64,000 nucleotides of DNA from Panacagrimonas sp. Lineage in GTDB: Bacteria > Pseudomonadota > Gammaproteobacteria > Nevskiales > Nevskiaceae. Each line of letters opens with the position of its first letter. Position 1 is the first letter of the stretch. The DNA is taken from assembly GCF_020697055.1 (NCBI RefSeq), contig NZ_JAJFBP010000002.1, positions 124,001-188,000 on the forward strand, written 5' to 3'. Shown here piece by piece: positions 22,103-31,303 of this stretch. Position numbers and translations under genes: made by a program. Under the pieces are notes generated by a model, which saw nothing but the letters and a program-made list of their open reading frames with translations, ran no database searches and was not told where the DNA came from.

Positions 22103-23875
22103 TCATTTGCCGAGAATCTGTTGCAGGGCGCGGTCCAGCGCCGCGGCCGGATCGGCCGGCGCCTGGGCCGCCCGATAGCCGACGTGCACGTCCGGACGCA
22201 CGAGGATCGCGCCGTCATCGCCGATCTCGCGCCGCCGTGCCCATGTACCGTCGACGTCCTTCACGTCGGTCCCGCCCGCGCCGATCGAGATCACGTCGAC
22301 GGGCACGCGACCGCGTTCGCCCGCATGTCGGGCGGCCTCGCGCCACGCACGATCGTTCGAACCCGTCAGCAGCACGAATCGCCCGCGGCCGCACAGGTCG
22401 TGGGTCGAGACGCGTTGTCCGTCCTTCTCGACCCAGGCGTGCGGCAGGCGGTGGCCCGGTCGCGACGTCGGCGTGTAGACATCGCCCATGCTGCCGCGCG
22501 GCGGCGGCGCCGAGCCGTCGCCGATCACCGCATCGCCCTCGTAGCGGAAGCCCAGTTCCATGTCGTGCGCCTGGAACTCCATGCGCTGCGTGCCGACGAC
22601 CTCGTCCATGCGCGCGCGGAACCACTCGCCTTCGTCCGTATCCGACAGCAAGGTCGTGATCTGCAGCGCGTTGAGTTCCGGCGGCGCGCCGGGGATCAGC
22701 CCGAACCCGGCGTCGGTGACGACGTGGTTCATGAACGTCATCAGCGCCCAGCGCGTGTTGCGCGCGGCAACCGGCCGTCGCTCCTGCTCGTAGGTGTCGA
22801 GCAGCGATGCGCCCGCCTCGCCCTTGATCACCGCGGCGAGCTTCCACGCGAGGTTGTGAGCGTCCTGTATGCCCGAGTTGAGCCCCAGGCCGGTGGTCGG
22901 CGGATGGCGGTGCGCGGCATCGCCCAGGATCAGGCAGCGGCCGACGCGATATTTGGTCGCCAGCACCGCTTCGACGATCCAGTGGCTGACCTTGTGCACC
23001 TCGATCGCCAGGTCGGGGATGCGCAGCAGCTTGCGGATGCGCGGGACGATGTCGTTCTCGTTGAAATCCGGATCGTTGGGCTGGAACGCGAAGTGGAACA
23101 CCCACTCCTTCGAATGCCGGTCGTAGGCGTTGGGACCCATCGCCACCATCACGCCGCTGCCCCAGCCGCTGCCGCCTTCGGGATTGGCGAACCAGCGGAT
23201 CAGCGGCGAGTCGTCGTCGATGTACGGGGAGAAATCCGCCGTCATGTGCGTGCTGACCATGTCCACCAGGTTGGTCGGTCCCTGCAGCTCGATCCCCAGC
23301 GCGGGATTGATCGTCCGGCCGCGGTCGGCGCCGCACAGGTACTGCGAGCGCACCTCGAACTCCTCGCCGGTGTCGAGGTTCTTCACCACCGACGTGACGC
23401 CGTTGTCGTCCTGCGTGAAACGCATCAGCTCGTGGCTGAACAGCACTTTCGCGCGCGGGCTCTTCTCGGCGAACTCGCGCAGCAGCGGCTCCATGCGCAG
23501 CTGCGGCAGATTGCCCGAACGTGTCGGGCTGTCGGCGGTGTAGGCCGCTTCGAGCTTGCCGCCGCCGAACGCGTCCATCTTGTAGAGCAGCTTGCGGTCG
23601 AGCGGACCGTCGCCCCACAACGACGTCATCCACACCACGCAGCCCATGTGCTCCATCGGCGTGCCGCGCGCGTAGATCGTGTCCGCGATGCCGTGCTCGC
23701 GAAAGATCTCCATCGTGCGCTGGTTGTAGTAATGGGCCTTGGGCAGGTGCGAGGTCGTGGCGTGGCGTTCGACCAGCACGTTGTCGATGCCGCGCGCGGA
23801 CAGAAAGATCGACAGGCTCAGGCCGGCCCCGCCGCCACCGCAGATCAGGACCGGCGTTTCGAGGGATTTGCTCAT
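22103..23875 (-). CDS. FAD-dependent aromatic hydroxylase (phenol/chlorophenol monooxygenase type)
   Basis: A 590-residue group A flavoprotein monooxygenase. The dinucleotide-binding GGGGAGLSLSIFL is at residues 13-25, the DG-type motif reads CGADRGRT near residue 181, and the FAD ribityl motif LGDAAHRHPPTTGLGLNSGIQDAHNLAWKL (in two pieces, about residue 315) is intact. The extra C-terminal thioredoxin-like domain (RFVLLTGSNDRAWREAA) is that of TfdB/PheA/MhpA-type enzymes. It should hydroxylate a phenolic ring using NAD(P)H and O2. It ends 16 bases before the SnoaL-like gene and starts 3 bases after the Rieske oxygenase stop. Confidence 0.9.
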   Translation of the reverse strand: MSKSLETPVLICGGGGAGLSLSIFLSARGIDNVLVERHATTSHLPKAHYYNQRTMEIFREHGIADTIYARGTPMEHMGCVVWMTSLWGDGPLDRKLLYKMDAFGGGKLEAAYTADSPTRSGNLPQLRMEPLLREFAEKSPRAKVLFSHELMRFTQDDNGVTSVVKNLDTGEEFEVRSQYLCGADRGRTINPALGIELQGPTNLVDMVSTHMTADFSPYIDDDSPLIRWFANPEGGSGWGSGVMVAMGPNAYDRHSKEWVFHFAFQPNDPDFNENDIVPRIRKLLRIPDLAIEVHKVSHWIVEAVLATKYRVGRCLILGDAAHRHPPTTGLGLNSGIQDAHNLAWKLAAVIKGEAGASLLDTYEQERRPVAARNTRWALMTFMNHVVTDAGFGLIPGAPPELNALQITTLLSDTDEGEWFRARMDEVVGTQRMEFQAHDMELGFRYEGDAVIGDGSAPPPRGSMGDVYTPTSRPGHRLPHAWVEKDGQRVSTHDLCGRGRFVLLTGSNDRAWREAARHAGERGRVPVDVISIGAGGTDVKDVDGTWARRREIGDDGAILVRPDVHVGYRAAQAPADPAAALDRALQQILGK

Positions 23876-23878
23876 GGT

Positions 23879-24991
23879 TCAGACCACCGGCTGGATGGGA
23901 TTGCAGGTGCGGCCCACATCGCGGCGCAGCTGCTGGAGCGGCGCGTTGTCGGGAGAGGGCGAGGATTGATCGGCGACCAGGCGAGCGAGCAGCCTGCGCG
24001 CACGTTGCGCCGCGACGTCCGATGCGAACATCACGGGGTTGGCTTCTTCGAGCGTGCGTGTGCCGAGCATGCGCTGCTGCGCCTCGATGACGACCTGGTC
24101 CTGGCCTTCGAACGCGCCCTTGATGACCTGGCGCCACAGCTCGCCCGCGGCCGGATCGTCCTGCTTGTAGGCGCGCGTGATGCCCCAGAAGTAGTAGGTG
24201 TGCGTCGCGTCCTTGGGCGTGAGGATGTCGGTGCCGTAGATCCACGCGCCTTCGGTGCGCGGGCGGCCCGGATGCGTGATGCCGACGTCCAGCAGCATGT
24301 GCGCGGGCGCATCCCAGCGCATGTAGGCCCAGTGATCGACCGGGTCGCCTTCCTTGTGGCCCTCGAAGATCATGTGGAAGGCCGGCATCGCGTCGCAGTC
24401 CGGCGCCCAGCGGTTCGAATAGATCGTGGTGCCCTTCTCGATGGTCTGCAGCTTGCTCGCGGTGTAGCCCGCGCTGGACAGCAGGCCCTCGTGCACGAAC
24501 TCCGAATGCGCGAGGTCCAGCAGGTTGTCGGTGATCAGCTCGAAGTTCGCGGCCATCTCGATGACGCCGCCGACGAACGCGAGCTCGGGATCCAGGTGGC
24601 ACGAGAAATCCGGGATCGTCGCGGGATCGGCCTTCTCCGCATCGCCGAACCAGAGCCAGACCAGGCCGTGGCGCTCGACCGCGTGGAAACCCGGCGTCTT
24701 CATCCGCGGCGGGATCATGCCGTCGCCGTGCGGATTCAGGACGCAGGCGCCGGAGGCGTCGAAGCGCAGCCCGTGGTACGGACACTGCACGACGTCACCG
24801 ATCAGCTTGCCCATCGACAGCGGCGCCATCCGGTGCGGACAGGCGTTGCCGATCGCCGCGATCTCGCCGTTCTCCCTGCGATAGAGCAGCACCGGCTGCT
24901 CGAGGATCGTGCGCTCGAACAGGCCGCGCCCGATCTCGCTGGACCACGCGGCGACGTACCAGGCGTTGCGCAGATAGCGGGAGGGGATCAT
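23879..24991 (-). CDS. Rieske oxygenase alpha subunit, vanillate O-demethylase (VanA) type
   Basis: A 370-residue Rieske oxygenase of the VanA/dicamba demethylase branch, which works without a beta subunit. Rieske ligands are Cys51/His53 (CPHRM) and Cys70/His73 (CPYHG). The mononuclear iron site is in DNLLDLAHSEFVH. The start RYLRNAWYVAAW is a strong family mark. It probably O- or N-demethylates or hydroxylates an aromatic substrate. A dedicated reductase (VanB type) is not present nearby. It is placed between the FAH-family gene and the flavoprotein hydroxylase in one minus-strand unit. Confidence 0.9.
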   Translation of the reverse strand: MIPSRYLRNAWYVAAWSSEIGRGLFERTILEQPVLLYRRENGEIAAIGNACPHRMAPLSMGKLIGDVVQCPYHGLRFDASGACVLNPHGDGMIPPRMKTPGFHAVERHGLVWLWFGDAEKADPATIPDFSCHLDPELAFVGGVIEMAANFELITDNLLDLAHSEFVHEGLLSSAGYTASKLQTIEKGTTIYSNRWAPDCDAMPAFHMIFEGHKEGDPVDHWAYMRWDAPAHMLLDVGITHPGRPRTEGAWIYGTDILTPKDATHTYYFWGITRAYKQDDPAAGELWRQVIKGAFEGQDQVVIEAQQRMLGTRTLEEANPVMFASDVAAQRARRLLARLVADQSSPSPDNAPLQQLRRDVGRTCNPIQPVV

Positions 24992-25003
24992 GTCGCGCCT
25001 CGC

Positions 25004-25867
25004 TCAGCTGGGCTCGTCGACGATCTCGTTCTCGATGTGGCCGAGCCGTTCGATCTCGACGCGCACGATGTCGCCGGCCTTCATGTAGATGCGCGGATTG
25101 CGCACGGCGCCGACGCCGGCGGGCGTGCCGGTCAGCACCAGGTCGCCGGGCTCGAGCGTCATCGCCTGCGACAGGTGCTCCACCATCGAATACACGTCGA
25201 ACACCATCTCGCGCGTGTTCGAGTCCTGGCGCGACTCGCCGTTGACGAAGCACTGGATGCGCAGCGACTGCGGATCGGGAATCTCGTCCGCGGTGGTGAT
25301 CCAGGGTCCGAACGGACAGTGCGTGTCGAAGGATTTGCCGACCACGAACTGCGTGGTGCGCATCTGCCAGTCGCGAACGCTGACGTCGTTGGCGCAGCAG
25401 TAGCCGGCGATCGCGGCCTTGGCCTGTTCGCGCGTGGCGTGCTTGGTGCGGCGCCCGATCACGAACGCGAGCTCGGCCTCGTAGTCCAGCTTGTCGGACA
25501 CGCGCGGCAGGTTCACCGGCTCGTAGGGCTCGTGCGTGGACGTGGTCATCTTCGAGAACCATGTCTGCACCGTCGGCAGGTCCATCTTCGCCTCGGCCGC
25601 GTGATCCTTGTAGTTGAGGCCGAGCGCCAGGATCTTGCCCGGCCGCGTGACCGGTGCGCCGAGCCTCACGTCCTTCAGCGCGTGGTCGCCCGGCCCTTTG
25701 GCGCGCTCCGACAACGCACCGCGCAGACGATCGAGGCGCTCGAGGATGCCGATCATCGTCGTCGGCGCGTCGTGCAGGTGCTTGCCGATGTCGACGACGC
25801 GATCATCCGCGGTGATCAGCGCGGGTCGCATCGGACCGCTGCCGATGCTGTACATGGCCAGGCGCAT
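25004..25867 (-). CDS. Fumarylacetoacetate hydrolase (FAH) family protein
   Basis: A 287-residue FAH-family enzyme. The metal-binding residues are in KLDYEAELAFVIG (Glu, Glu) and YCCANDVSVRDWQ (Asp), with GKSFDTHCPFGPWI and GDLVLTGTPAGVGAVRNP following. Members hydrolyse or decarboxylate acyl pyruvates and 2-hydroxydienoates from ring cleavage, or hydrate 2-oxopent-4-enoate. Here it may process the product of extradiol cleavage (inference). It is the first gene of the minus-strand unit, starting at the divergent promoter region. Confidence 0.9.
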   Translation of the reverse strand: MRLAMYSIGSGPMRPALITADDRVVDIGKHLHDAPTTMIGILERLDRLRGALSERAKGPGDHALKDVRLGAPVTRPGKILALGLNYKDHAAEAKMDLPTVQTWFSKMTTSTHEPYEPVNLPRVSDKLDYEAELAFVIGRRTKHATREQAKAAIAGYCCANDVSVRDWQMRTTQFVVGKSFDTHCPFGPWITTADEIPDPQSLRIQCFVNGESRQDSNTREMVFDVYSMVEHLSQAMTLEPGDLVLTGTPAGVGAVRNPRIYMKAGDIVRVEIERLGHIENEIVDEPS

Positions 25868-25979
25868 GGGCGCGTCTCCTCCTGGAAATGATGGCAGTCA
25901 ACGATCTTGACCATATGGTAAGAATCTGGAGAATGCAATCCGGCGCCAGAGGGCAGCCGAGCCTGGAGGAGAAGCGGAC
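25868..25979. promoter_or_regulatory. Divergent promoter region with ACCATATGGT palindrome
   Basis: A 112-bp gap separates the FAH gene (minus) from the VOC gene (plus), so it must hold both promoters. Its middle is locally AT-rich and contains the perfect 10-bp palindrome ACCATATGGT at 25910-25919, overlapping TTGACC at 25907-25912 that could serve as a plus-strand -35 box. This is the probable shared operator of the two transcription units. Confidence 0.5.
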
Positions 25980-26564
25980 ATGTCGAACGAAGTCGTGCCC
26001 TACAAGCTCGCGCACTACGTGATCCGCGCCAAGCGCTTCGCGGAGATGCTCGCGTGGTACCGCCGGGTGTTCCACCTGAAGACCTCGTTCGAAGCGCCGG
26101 TGATCGCCTTCCTCACCTATGACGAGGAGCATCACCGCATCGCCTTTCTCAACACCGCGCACCTGCCCGAACCCGACACGATGCGCACGGGCATCGATCA
26201 CATCGCGTTCACCTACCGCTCCATCGGCGACCTGCTGGACAACTACGCGCGGCTGCGCGACGCGGGCATCACCCCGTTCTGGTGCATCAACCACGGCATG
26301 AGCACCTCGATGTACTACCGTGATCCGGACGGCAACGAGGTCGAGCTGCAGATCGACAATTTCCCTTCGATGGACGACTGCAAGGCCTGGTTTTCTTCGG
26401 AAGCCTTTGCCGCCAACCCGCTGGGCGTGCAGTTCGATCCCGAGGTGCTGCTGCAGAAGTTCCGCTCCGGCGCGGCCGAGAGCGACCTGGTCAAGCAGGG
26501 CAGCGCGCCGCTGCCCAAGGAACGCGAGTACGTGTTCGACAAACTGCCGCCGCCACCCGCCTGA
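25980..26564 (+). CDS. VOC-family dioxygenase/glyoxalase-like protein, single-module extradiol type
   Basis: A 194-residue VOC protein. Possible metal ligands are His12 region (KLAHYVIR), the His in GIDHIAFTYRS near residue 74 and the Glu in GNEVELQIDNF near residue 120. MYYRDPDGNEVELQ is the typical closing strand. The length and pattern fit small extradiol dioxygenases acting on catechols, though glyoxalase-like enzymes share them. A GGAGAAG ribosome-binding site precedes the ATG. First gene of the plus-strand unit divergent from FAH. Confidence 0.8.
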   Translation: MSNEVVPYKLAHYVIRAKRFAEMLAWYRRVFHLKTSFEAPVIAFLTYDEEHHRIAFLNTAHLPEPDTMRTGIDHIAFTYRSIGDLLDNYARLRDAGITPFWCINHGMSTSMYYRDPDGNEVELQIDNFPSMDDCKAWFSSEAFAANPLGVQFDPEVLLQKFRSGAAESDLVKQGSAPLPKEREYVFDKLPPPPA

Positions 26565-26571
26565 CGCCGCC

Positions 26572-26973
26572 ATGACCGAATCCCCGATGGATCGCGCCCG
26601 CTCCGCCTGCGAAGCGCTGTGCGCCACCTACGCCGCGATGGCCGACGCCTCGCGCGCCGACGACTTCGCCGCGCTGTTCGCGCCCGACGGCGTGTTCGAC
26701 CGCATGGGCACCGAGCTGGTGGGACGCGACGCGATCCGCGCGATCATCGCCGGCCGTCCTCCGGGCACGTGGTCCCGGCACGTCAACAGCAACGTGCGGA
26801 TCAGCGTGGCCGCCGACGGTCGCAGCGCCACCGGCACCTGCGACCTTGCGATGGAGCGCGGCATCGCCGGAGATCCCAAGGTCGAGCAGCTGCGCGGCGC
26901 CTATACCGATCAATACGTGCTGACCGGCGAGGGCTGGCGGTTCCGCCGCCGCGCGTTTCGACTCGCGGACTGA
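26572..26973 (+). CDS. SnoaL-like/NTF2-fold protein
   Basis: A 133-residue NTF2-fold protein: CEALCATYAAMADASRADDFAALFAPDGVFDRMG, then GRDAIRAIIAGRP and a C-terminal YVLTGEGWRFRRRAF strand. It starts 7 bases after the VOC gene, so they form an operon. It may be a stand-alone small enzyme. It is less likely to be the beta subunit of the Rieske oxygenase gene that follows, since it lacks the beta-subunit motifs seen at 17254-17754. Confidence 0.75.
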   Translation: MTESPMDRARSACEALCATYAAMADASRADDFAALFAPDGVFDRMGTELVGRDAIRAIIAGRPPGTWSRHVNSNVRISVAADGRSATGTCDLAMERGIAGDPKVEQLRGAYTDQYVLTGEGWRFRRRAFRLAD

Positions 26974-27082
26974 CGGTCCGGCCTCGCAGTTCCCGCTGCG
27001 GCGTATCAGGCGCCGCCCGGCTATCGCCCGACCGGACCCGCCGATACGCTCCACGACGGATCCGCCGTGCGGAGTTCGATCG

Positions 27083-28264
27083 ATGCCTGACGAGGGTCTG
27101 GCCCCCGCCTACACCACGATGCGCCAGATGGCCGAGCGGCTGTGGGCCGACACCCGCGCGGGACGACGGCAGCTCGGCGCGGCGATCGCGCAGGTTCCGG
27201 TCGGCCGCTACACCGAGGCCGACTGGTTCGCCGGAGAGCGCCGCGCGCTGTTCAATGCAAGCCTGCCGTTGTGCCTGGGCCACGCGTCCGAACTGCCCGC
27301 TCCGGGTTCGGTCCTGCGCGTCGATGCGGCGGGCCAACCGTTGCTGGTGACGCGCGACAAGCAGGGTGCGCTGCACGGGGTTGTCAACGTGTGCCGTCAT
27401 CGCGGCATGCGGCTGGTCGAAGAGCGCGCCTGCACGCGGCCGACGCTCGCCTGCCCGTATCACGGCTGGACCTACGAGCTCGACGGCCGCCTGCGCCACG
27501 TTCCGCACGCCGAGGCTTTCGACGGTCTCCCGGGCGACGGCGCGTTCGATCTGATCCGCTTCCCGGTCGTCGAGCGGGCGGGCTTCATCTGGGGCGCGCC
27601 GCAGCCCGGCACGACGCTCGATCCCGACGCGGGGCTCGGCCCCGTGATCGGCGATCTCGAATGGCTGGGCACGCAGGACTCGGTGGTCTTCCGGCGCATG
27701 GAGACCGAACGCGCCTGCAACTGGAAACTCGTGATGGAGGCCTTCATGGAGGCCTATCACATCCGCACGCTGCACCGGGATTCGATCTACCCGTTCCTGC
27801 TCGACGCCCAGGCCGACTGGGAACAGCACGGACCGCACCAGCGGATGGTCGTGGCACGACGCCAGTGCGAGCAGGAACCGCAGGCCTGGTTCGAGGATGC
27901 GCGCCGCGTGCGTGACCTGTGGTCCTTCAGCCACCTCGTGTTCCCAAACCTGGTCGTCATCACGCACCCGACCTACGCCAGCGCGGTCTCGGTGTGGCCG
28001 ATCGCGCCGGACCGCACGCGCTGGTCGCACGCGATCCTCGTCCCGAAGGACAAGAACACGCCGGACTGGGCGCCGCACTGGGAGAAGAGCGCGGCACTGA
28101 TGGACGAGCGCGTGTTCCAGACCGAGGATCTGCGTGCGGCCGAAAGCATCCAGGCCGGACTGCGCAGCGGCGCCAATCGGCACCTGACTTTCGGACGCCT
28201 GGAGCCGCTGCTCGGCGCTTTCCACGAGAACGTGCGCGCCGCCGTCGAGGGCGCAGCAGCCTAA
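27083..28264 (+). CDS. Rieske oxygenase alpha subunit with a Glu at the bridging position (carnitine oxygenase-like)
   Basis: A 393-residue Rieske oxygenase. The cluster motif is VCRHRGMRL ... CPYHGWTY (about residues 103-128). The mononuclear iron box reads MEAFMEAYHIRTLH: the acidic residue before YH is Glu where aromatic dioxygenases have Asp, as in CntA-type carnitine/betaine oxygenases. Family members of this type can hydroxylate or cleave quaternary amines, or act on aromatic acids. 109 non-coding bases separate it from the SnoaL gene, so it may have its own promoter. No reductase gene is adjacent. Confidence 0.85.
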   Translation: MPDEGLAPAYTTMRQMAERLWADTRAGRRQLGAAIAQVPVGRYTEADWFAGERRALFNASLPLCLGHASELPAPGSVLRVDAAGQPLLVTRDKQGALHGVVNVCRHRGMRLVEERACTRPTLACPYHGWTYELDGRLRHVPHAEAFDGLPGDGAFDLIRFPVVERAGFIWGAPQPGTTLDPDAGLGPVIGDLEWLGTQDSVVFRRMETERACNWKLVMEAFMEAYHIRTLHRDSIYPFLLDAQADWEQHGPHQRMVVARRQCEQEPQAWFEDARRVRDLWSFSHLVFPNLVVITHPTYASAVSVWPIAPDRTRWSHAILVPKDKNTPDWAPHWEKSAALMDERVFQTEDLRAAESIQAGLRSGANRHLTFGRLEPLLGAFHENVRAAVEGAAA

Positions 28265-28352
28265 CCGACCGTCGTCACGCGGAAATTGACGTCCTCGCCC
28301 GGGCGCTGCGAGAGTCGCGCCCGATCCCGTCCGACCCATCGAACCCTCGCGA

Positions 28353-31289
28353 ATGTCGTTCACGTCCTGGATGCGTTCGCATCGCCGCCTGTGCATCGGC
28401 GTCGCGCTGCTCGCCCTGCTGCTGATCGCCTACACGCTGTTCGGCTTCTACGGCGTGCCGCGACTGGCCGAGCGCGCGATCCGCGGACAGATGGAGCCGC
28501 TCGGACATCACGTCGAGATCGGCCCGATCCACTTCCATCCGTTCAAGTTCCAGGCGTCGATCGAGAACCTGCGCATCACCGAAGGCAGCGGCGCGCCGCT
28601 GATCGGCTTCGCCAAGCTCGCCGTCGATCTCGAAACGTGGCGCTCGATCGTCGAGCGCGGTGCGGTGCTGGCCTACCTGCGGCTCGACGAGCCGGACATC
28701 TCGCTGGTGGTCGAGCCGGACGGCAAGGTGAATCTCGCGCGCCTCGCGGCGCCTCGCACGGAGCCCGCGCCCCCGCCATCGCAGGAGCCGGCCACGATCC
28801 CGCACCTGCGCATCGGCGAGTTCACGCTCGGCCGCGGCCGCGTCGGAATCGAGGATCGCAGCCGGCCCAAGCCGTTTGCGCTGCAGATGACGCCGATCGA
28901 TTTCACGCTGCGCGATTTCCGCACCGCAACGAACCACGCCAACATCTATTCGTTCTCGGGTCAGGCCAACACCGGCGAGAAGATCACCTGGTCGGGCGAT
29001 TTCACCGTGCAGCCGCTCGGCTCGAAGGGGAAGTTCTCGGTCGAGAACGCGCAGTCGAGCACGGCGGTGGCGTACCTGCAGGACCTGCTGCCGGTGCGCC
29101 TGGTGTCGGGCGTGGCGCAAACGGCCGGCGAGTACCGCATGACGCTCGATCCGGCGCTGTCGCTGGACGTGGAGCTGCCGGCGCTGACGGTACGCGACCT
29201 GGGTCTGGCCGAGTTCGACACCAAGTCCACGACGCCATCGGTCGCGGCCGGCGAGATCGTGGTGTCGCAGATCGCGCTGTCGCTGGCCAAGCGCGAGGTG
29301 CGCGTCGGCGGCGTCGACCTGCGCGGCGTGAAGGTCGGCGCACGGCGCGAGGCGGACGGCGCGCTCAACCTGTCGCGGCTGGTCGCGCCGGCTCCGCTGC
29401 CCGCGCAGAAGGAGCCGCCGAAGATCGAGCCAGCGCCGCCTGCCCCGGCGAGCGCGCCGCCCGAGTGGCGCGTCACCGTCGGCGGCGTGCGGCTGCACGC
29501 GGCGTCGATCGCGCTCGAGGATCACGCGGTGACGCCCGCGGTGAAGCTGGACCTCGCGCCGATCGATGCGCAGACCGGTGCGCTGTCCAGCGATCTGACG
29601 CAGCCGATCACGCTCGAGGCCGGCATCGGCATCGGTGCGAACAAAGGCGGACGTGTCGAGGCCAAGGGCACGCTGGGCCTGAAACCGCTGACGGCGAAGT
29701 TCGACGTCGATGTCGGGCAGCTCGACGTGTCCGTGGTGCAGCCCTACATCGCGCCGCATACGGGCGTGCAGCTGGCGTCCGCGCGGCTCGGCGTCGACGG
29801 CACCGTCGACTGGGCGCAGGAACCGGCGCGGCTGACGTTCGACGGCAAGGCGCGCATCGCCGGGCTTGCGCTGCGCGAGCCGGGTGCCAAGCGCGACCTG
29901 ATCGGCTGGCAGGACCTGGGCATCGACGGCATCGCGTTCGACCTGCCGCGCAAGCGGCTCGACATCGCGCGCGTCGATCTGACCGCGCCGGTCGCGCGCA
30001 TCGAGATCTCGGCGCAGCGCCAGATCAACCTGGCCCAGGCGCTGGCGCCGCCGGCGTCGACGCAGGCGCCGGCGGCGCCAGCGCCCGCAAAGAAAACCGG
30101 GAAGGAGAAGGACGAGTCTTTCGCGGTGCGGGTCAAGACCGTGCGCATCCAGCGCGGCACGCTGGATTTCGCCGACCGCTCCATCGAGCCGGCGTTCGCC
30201 GCCGCGATCCAGAAACTCGAAGGCCGCATCGACGGCATCTCCACCCGGCCCGACGCGAGCGCCAAGATCGATCTGAAGGGCCAGGTCGACGCGTTCTCAC
30301 CGGTGCTGATCCAGGGCGAGCTCATTCCGCTGGCCTACGACAAGAACACGACCATCGCGCTGAGCTTCCGCAACATGGACCTCGTGCGCTTCAACCCGTA
30401 CTCGGGTCGGTTCGCCGGTTACAACATCGTCAAGGGCAAGCTGTCGACCGAACTGAAGTACCGCATCGAAAAGCGCGCGCTGCAGGCGGAGCACCACGTC
30501 ATCGTCGATCAGCTCGAGTTCGGCGACGCCACCGGTTCGAAGGACGCGGTGCCGCTGCCCGTGAAGCTCGCGGTGGCGCTGCTCAAGGATCGCCACGGGA
30601 CCATCGATCTGTCGCTGCCGGTCGCGGGCAACCTCGACGACCCGACGTTCCGCGTGGGACCGCTGGTGTGGAAGGTGCTGGTGAACCTGCTGACCAAGGC
30701 CGTCACGGCGCCGTTCTCCGCGCTGGCCTCGCTGTTCGGCGGCGGCGGCGAAGACATGAAGTTCGTCGCGTTCGCGCCCGGCAGCGCCAACCTGGAGGCG
30801 GCCGAAGTGCAGCAGCTCGAAGCGCTGTCCAAGGCGCTGGTCGAACGCCCGCAGCTCAAGCTCGACGTGCCCTACGCGTTCGATGAGAAGGCCGACGGCG
30901 AAGCGATGGCACGCACCGAAGTGGCCAAGGCCATTGCCGACGAGAAGACCGGGGCGCCGCCCGAGGACGACGGCGACCGGCTCGACGCGCTCGAGGATCT
31001 GCACAAGAAGCGGCTCGGCGCGAAACCGAAATTCCCCGAAGACGCGCCCGACCTGGACCGCGATGCGCGCCGCGCCGCGCGCCTGGCCTGGCTCGAGGGC
31101 GTGATGGTCGACAATTTCCGCCCCGACGCCGCCGCGCTCGAAGCGCTGGCGGCCGCGCGTGCGCAGTCGGTGCAGGCCGCGCTGCTGGCGCGGGCCGAAC
31201 TGCAACCCGAGCGCGTATTCCTGACGTCGCGCCACACGGGCGCGCTCGACGAGTCGGGACGCGTCCGCATGGAACTCACGCTGCAGTAG
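28353..31289 (+). CDS. DUF748-domain, AsmA-like envelope protein
   Basis: A 978-residue protein with a single N-terminal membrane anchor (LCIGVALLALLLIAYTLFGF, residues about 13-32) and a long periplasmic part. The start GHHVEIGPIHFHPFKFQASIENL and repeated beta-strand blocks broken by Ala/Pro-rich linkers (PAPPPSQEPA, APAPAKKTGKEKD) are those of the DUF748/AsmA superfamily, now viewed as bridge-like lipid-transfer or outer-membrane assembly proteins. The C-terminus (SRHTGALDESGRVRMELTL) is the conserved DUF748 end. Located 88 bp after the Rieske oxygenase and 14 bp before an epoxide hydrolase. A link to hydrophobic substrate handling is only a guess. Confidence 0.88.
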   Translation: MSFTSWMRSHRRLCIGVALLALLLIAYTLFGFYGVPRLAERAIRGQMEPLGHHVEIGPIHFHPFKFQASIENLRITEGSGAPLIGFAKLAVDLETWRSIVERGAVLAYLRLDEPDISLVVEPDGKVNLARLAAPRTEPAPPPSQEPATIPHLRIGEFTLGRGRVGIEDRSRPKPFALQMTPIDFTLRDFRTATNHANIYSFSGQANTGEKITWSGDFTVQPLGSKGKFSVENAQSSTAVAYLQDLLPVRLVSGVAQTAGEYRMTLDPALSLDVELPALTVRDLGLAEFDTKSTTPSVAAGEIVVSQIALSLAKREVRVGGVDLRGVKVGARREADGALNLSRLVAPAPLPAQKEPPKIEPAPPAPASAPPEWRVTVGGVRLHAASIALEDHAVTPAVKLDLAPIDAQTGALSSDLTQPITLEAGIGIGANKGGRVEAKGTLGLKPLTAKFDVDVGQLDVSVVQPYIAPHTGVQLASARLGVDGTVDWAQEPARLTFDGKARIAGLALREPGAKRDLIGWQDLGIDGIAFDLPRKRLDIARVDLTAPVARIEISAQRQINLAQALAPPASTQAPAAPAPAKKTGKEKDESFAVRVKTVRIQRGTLDFADRSIEPAFAAAIQKLEGRIDGISTRPDASAKIDLKGQVDAFSPVLIQGELIPLAYDKNTTIALSFRNMDLVRFNPYSGRFAGYNIVKGKLSTELKYRIEKRALQAEHHVIVDQLEFGDATGSKDAVPLPVKLAVALLKDRHGTIDLSLPVAGNLDDPTFRVGPLVWKVLVNLLTKAVTAPFSALASLFGGGGEDMKFVAFAPGSANLEAAEVQQLEALSKALVERPQLKLDVPYAFDEKADGEAMARTEVAKAIADEKTGAPPEDDGDRLDALEDLHKKRLGAKPKFPEDAPDLDRDARRAARLAWLEGVMVDNFRPDAAALEALAAARAQSVQAALLARAELQPERVFLTSRHTGALDESGRVRMELTLQ

Positions 31290-31303
31290 ACCCTTCGCCA
31301 TTC

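Noticed and set aside
22067..25891. A 1,274-codon open frame on the plus strand
   Set aside because: It is antisense to three well-supported genes (flavoprotein hydroxylase, VanA-type oxygenase, FAH). Its translation is an Arg/Ala/His/Asp-rich string without any family motif, as usual for opposite frames in high-G+C DNA.
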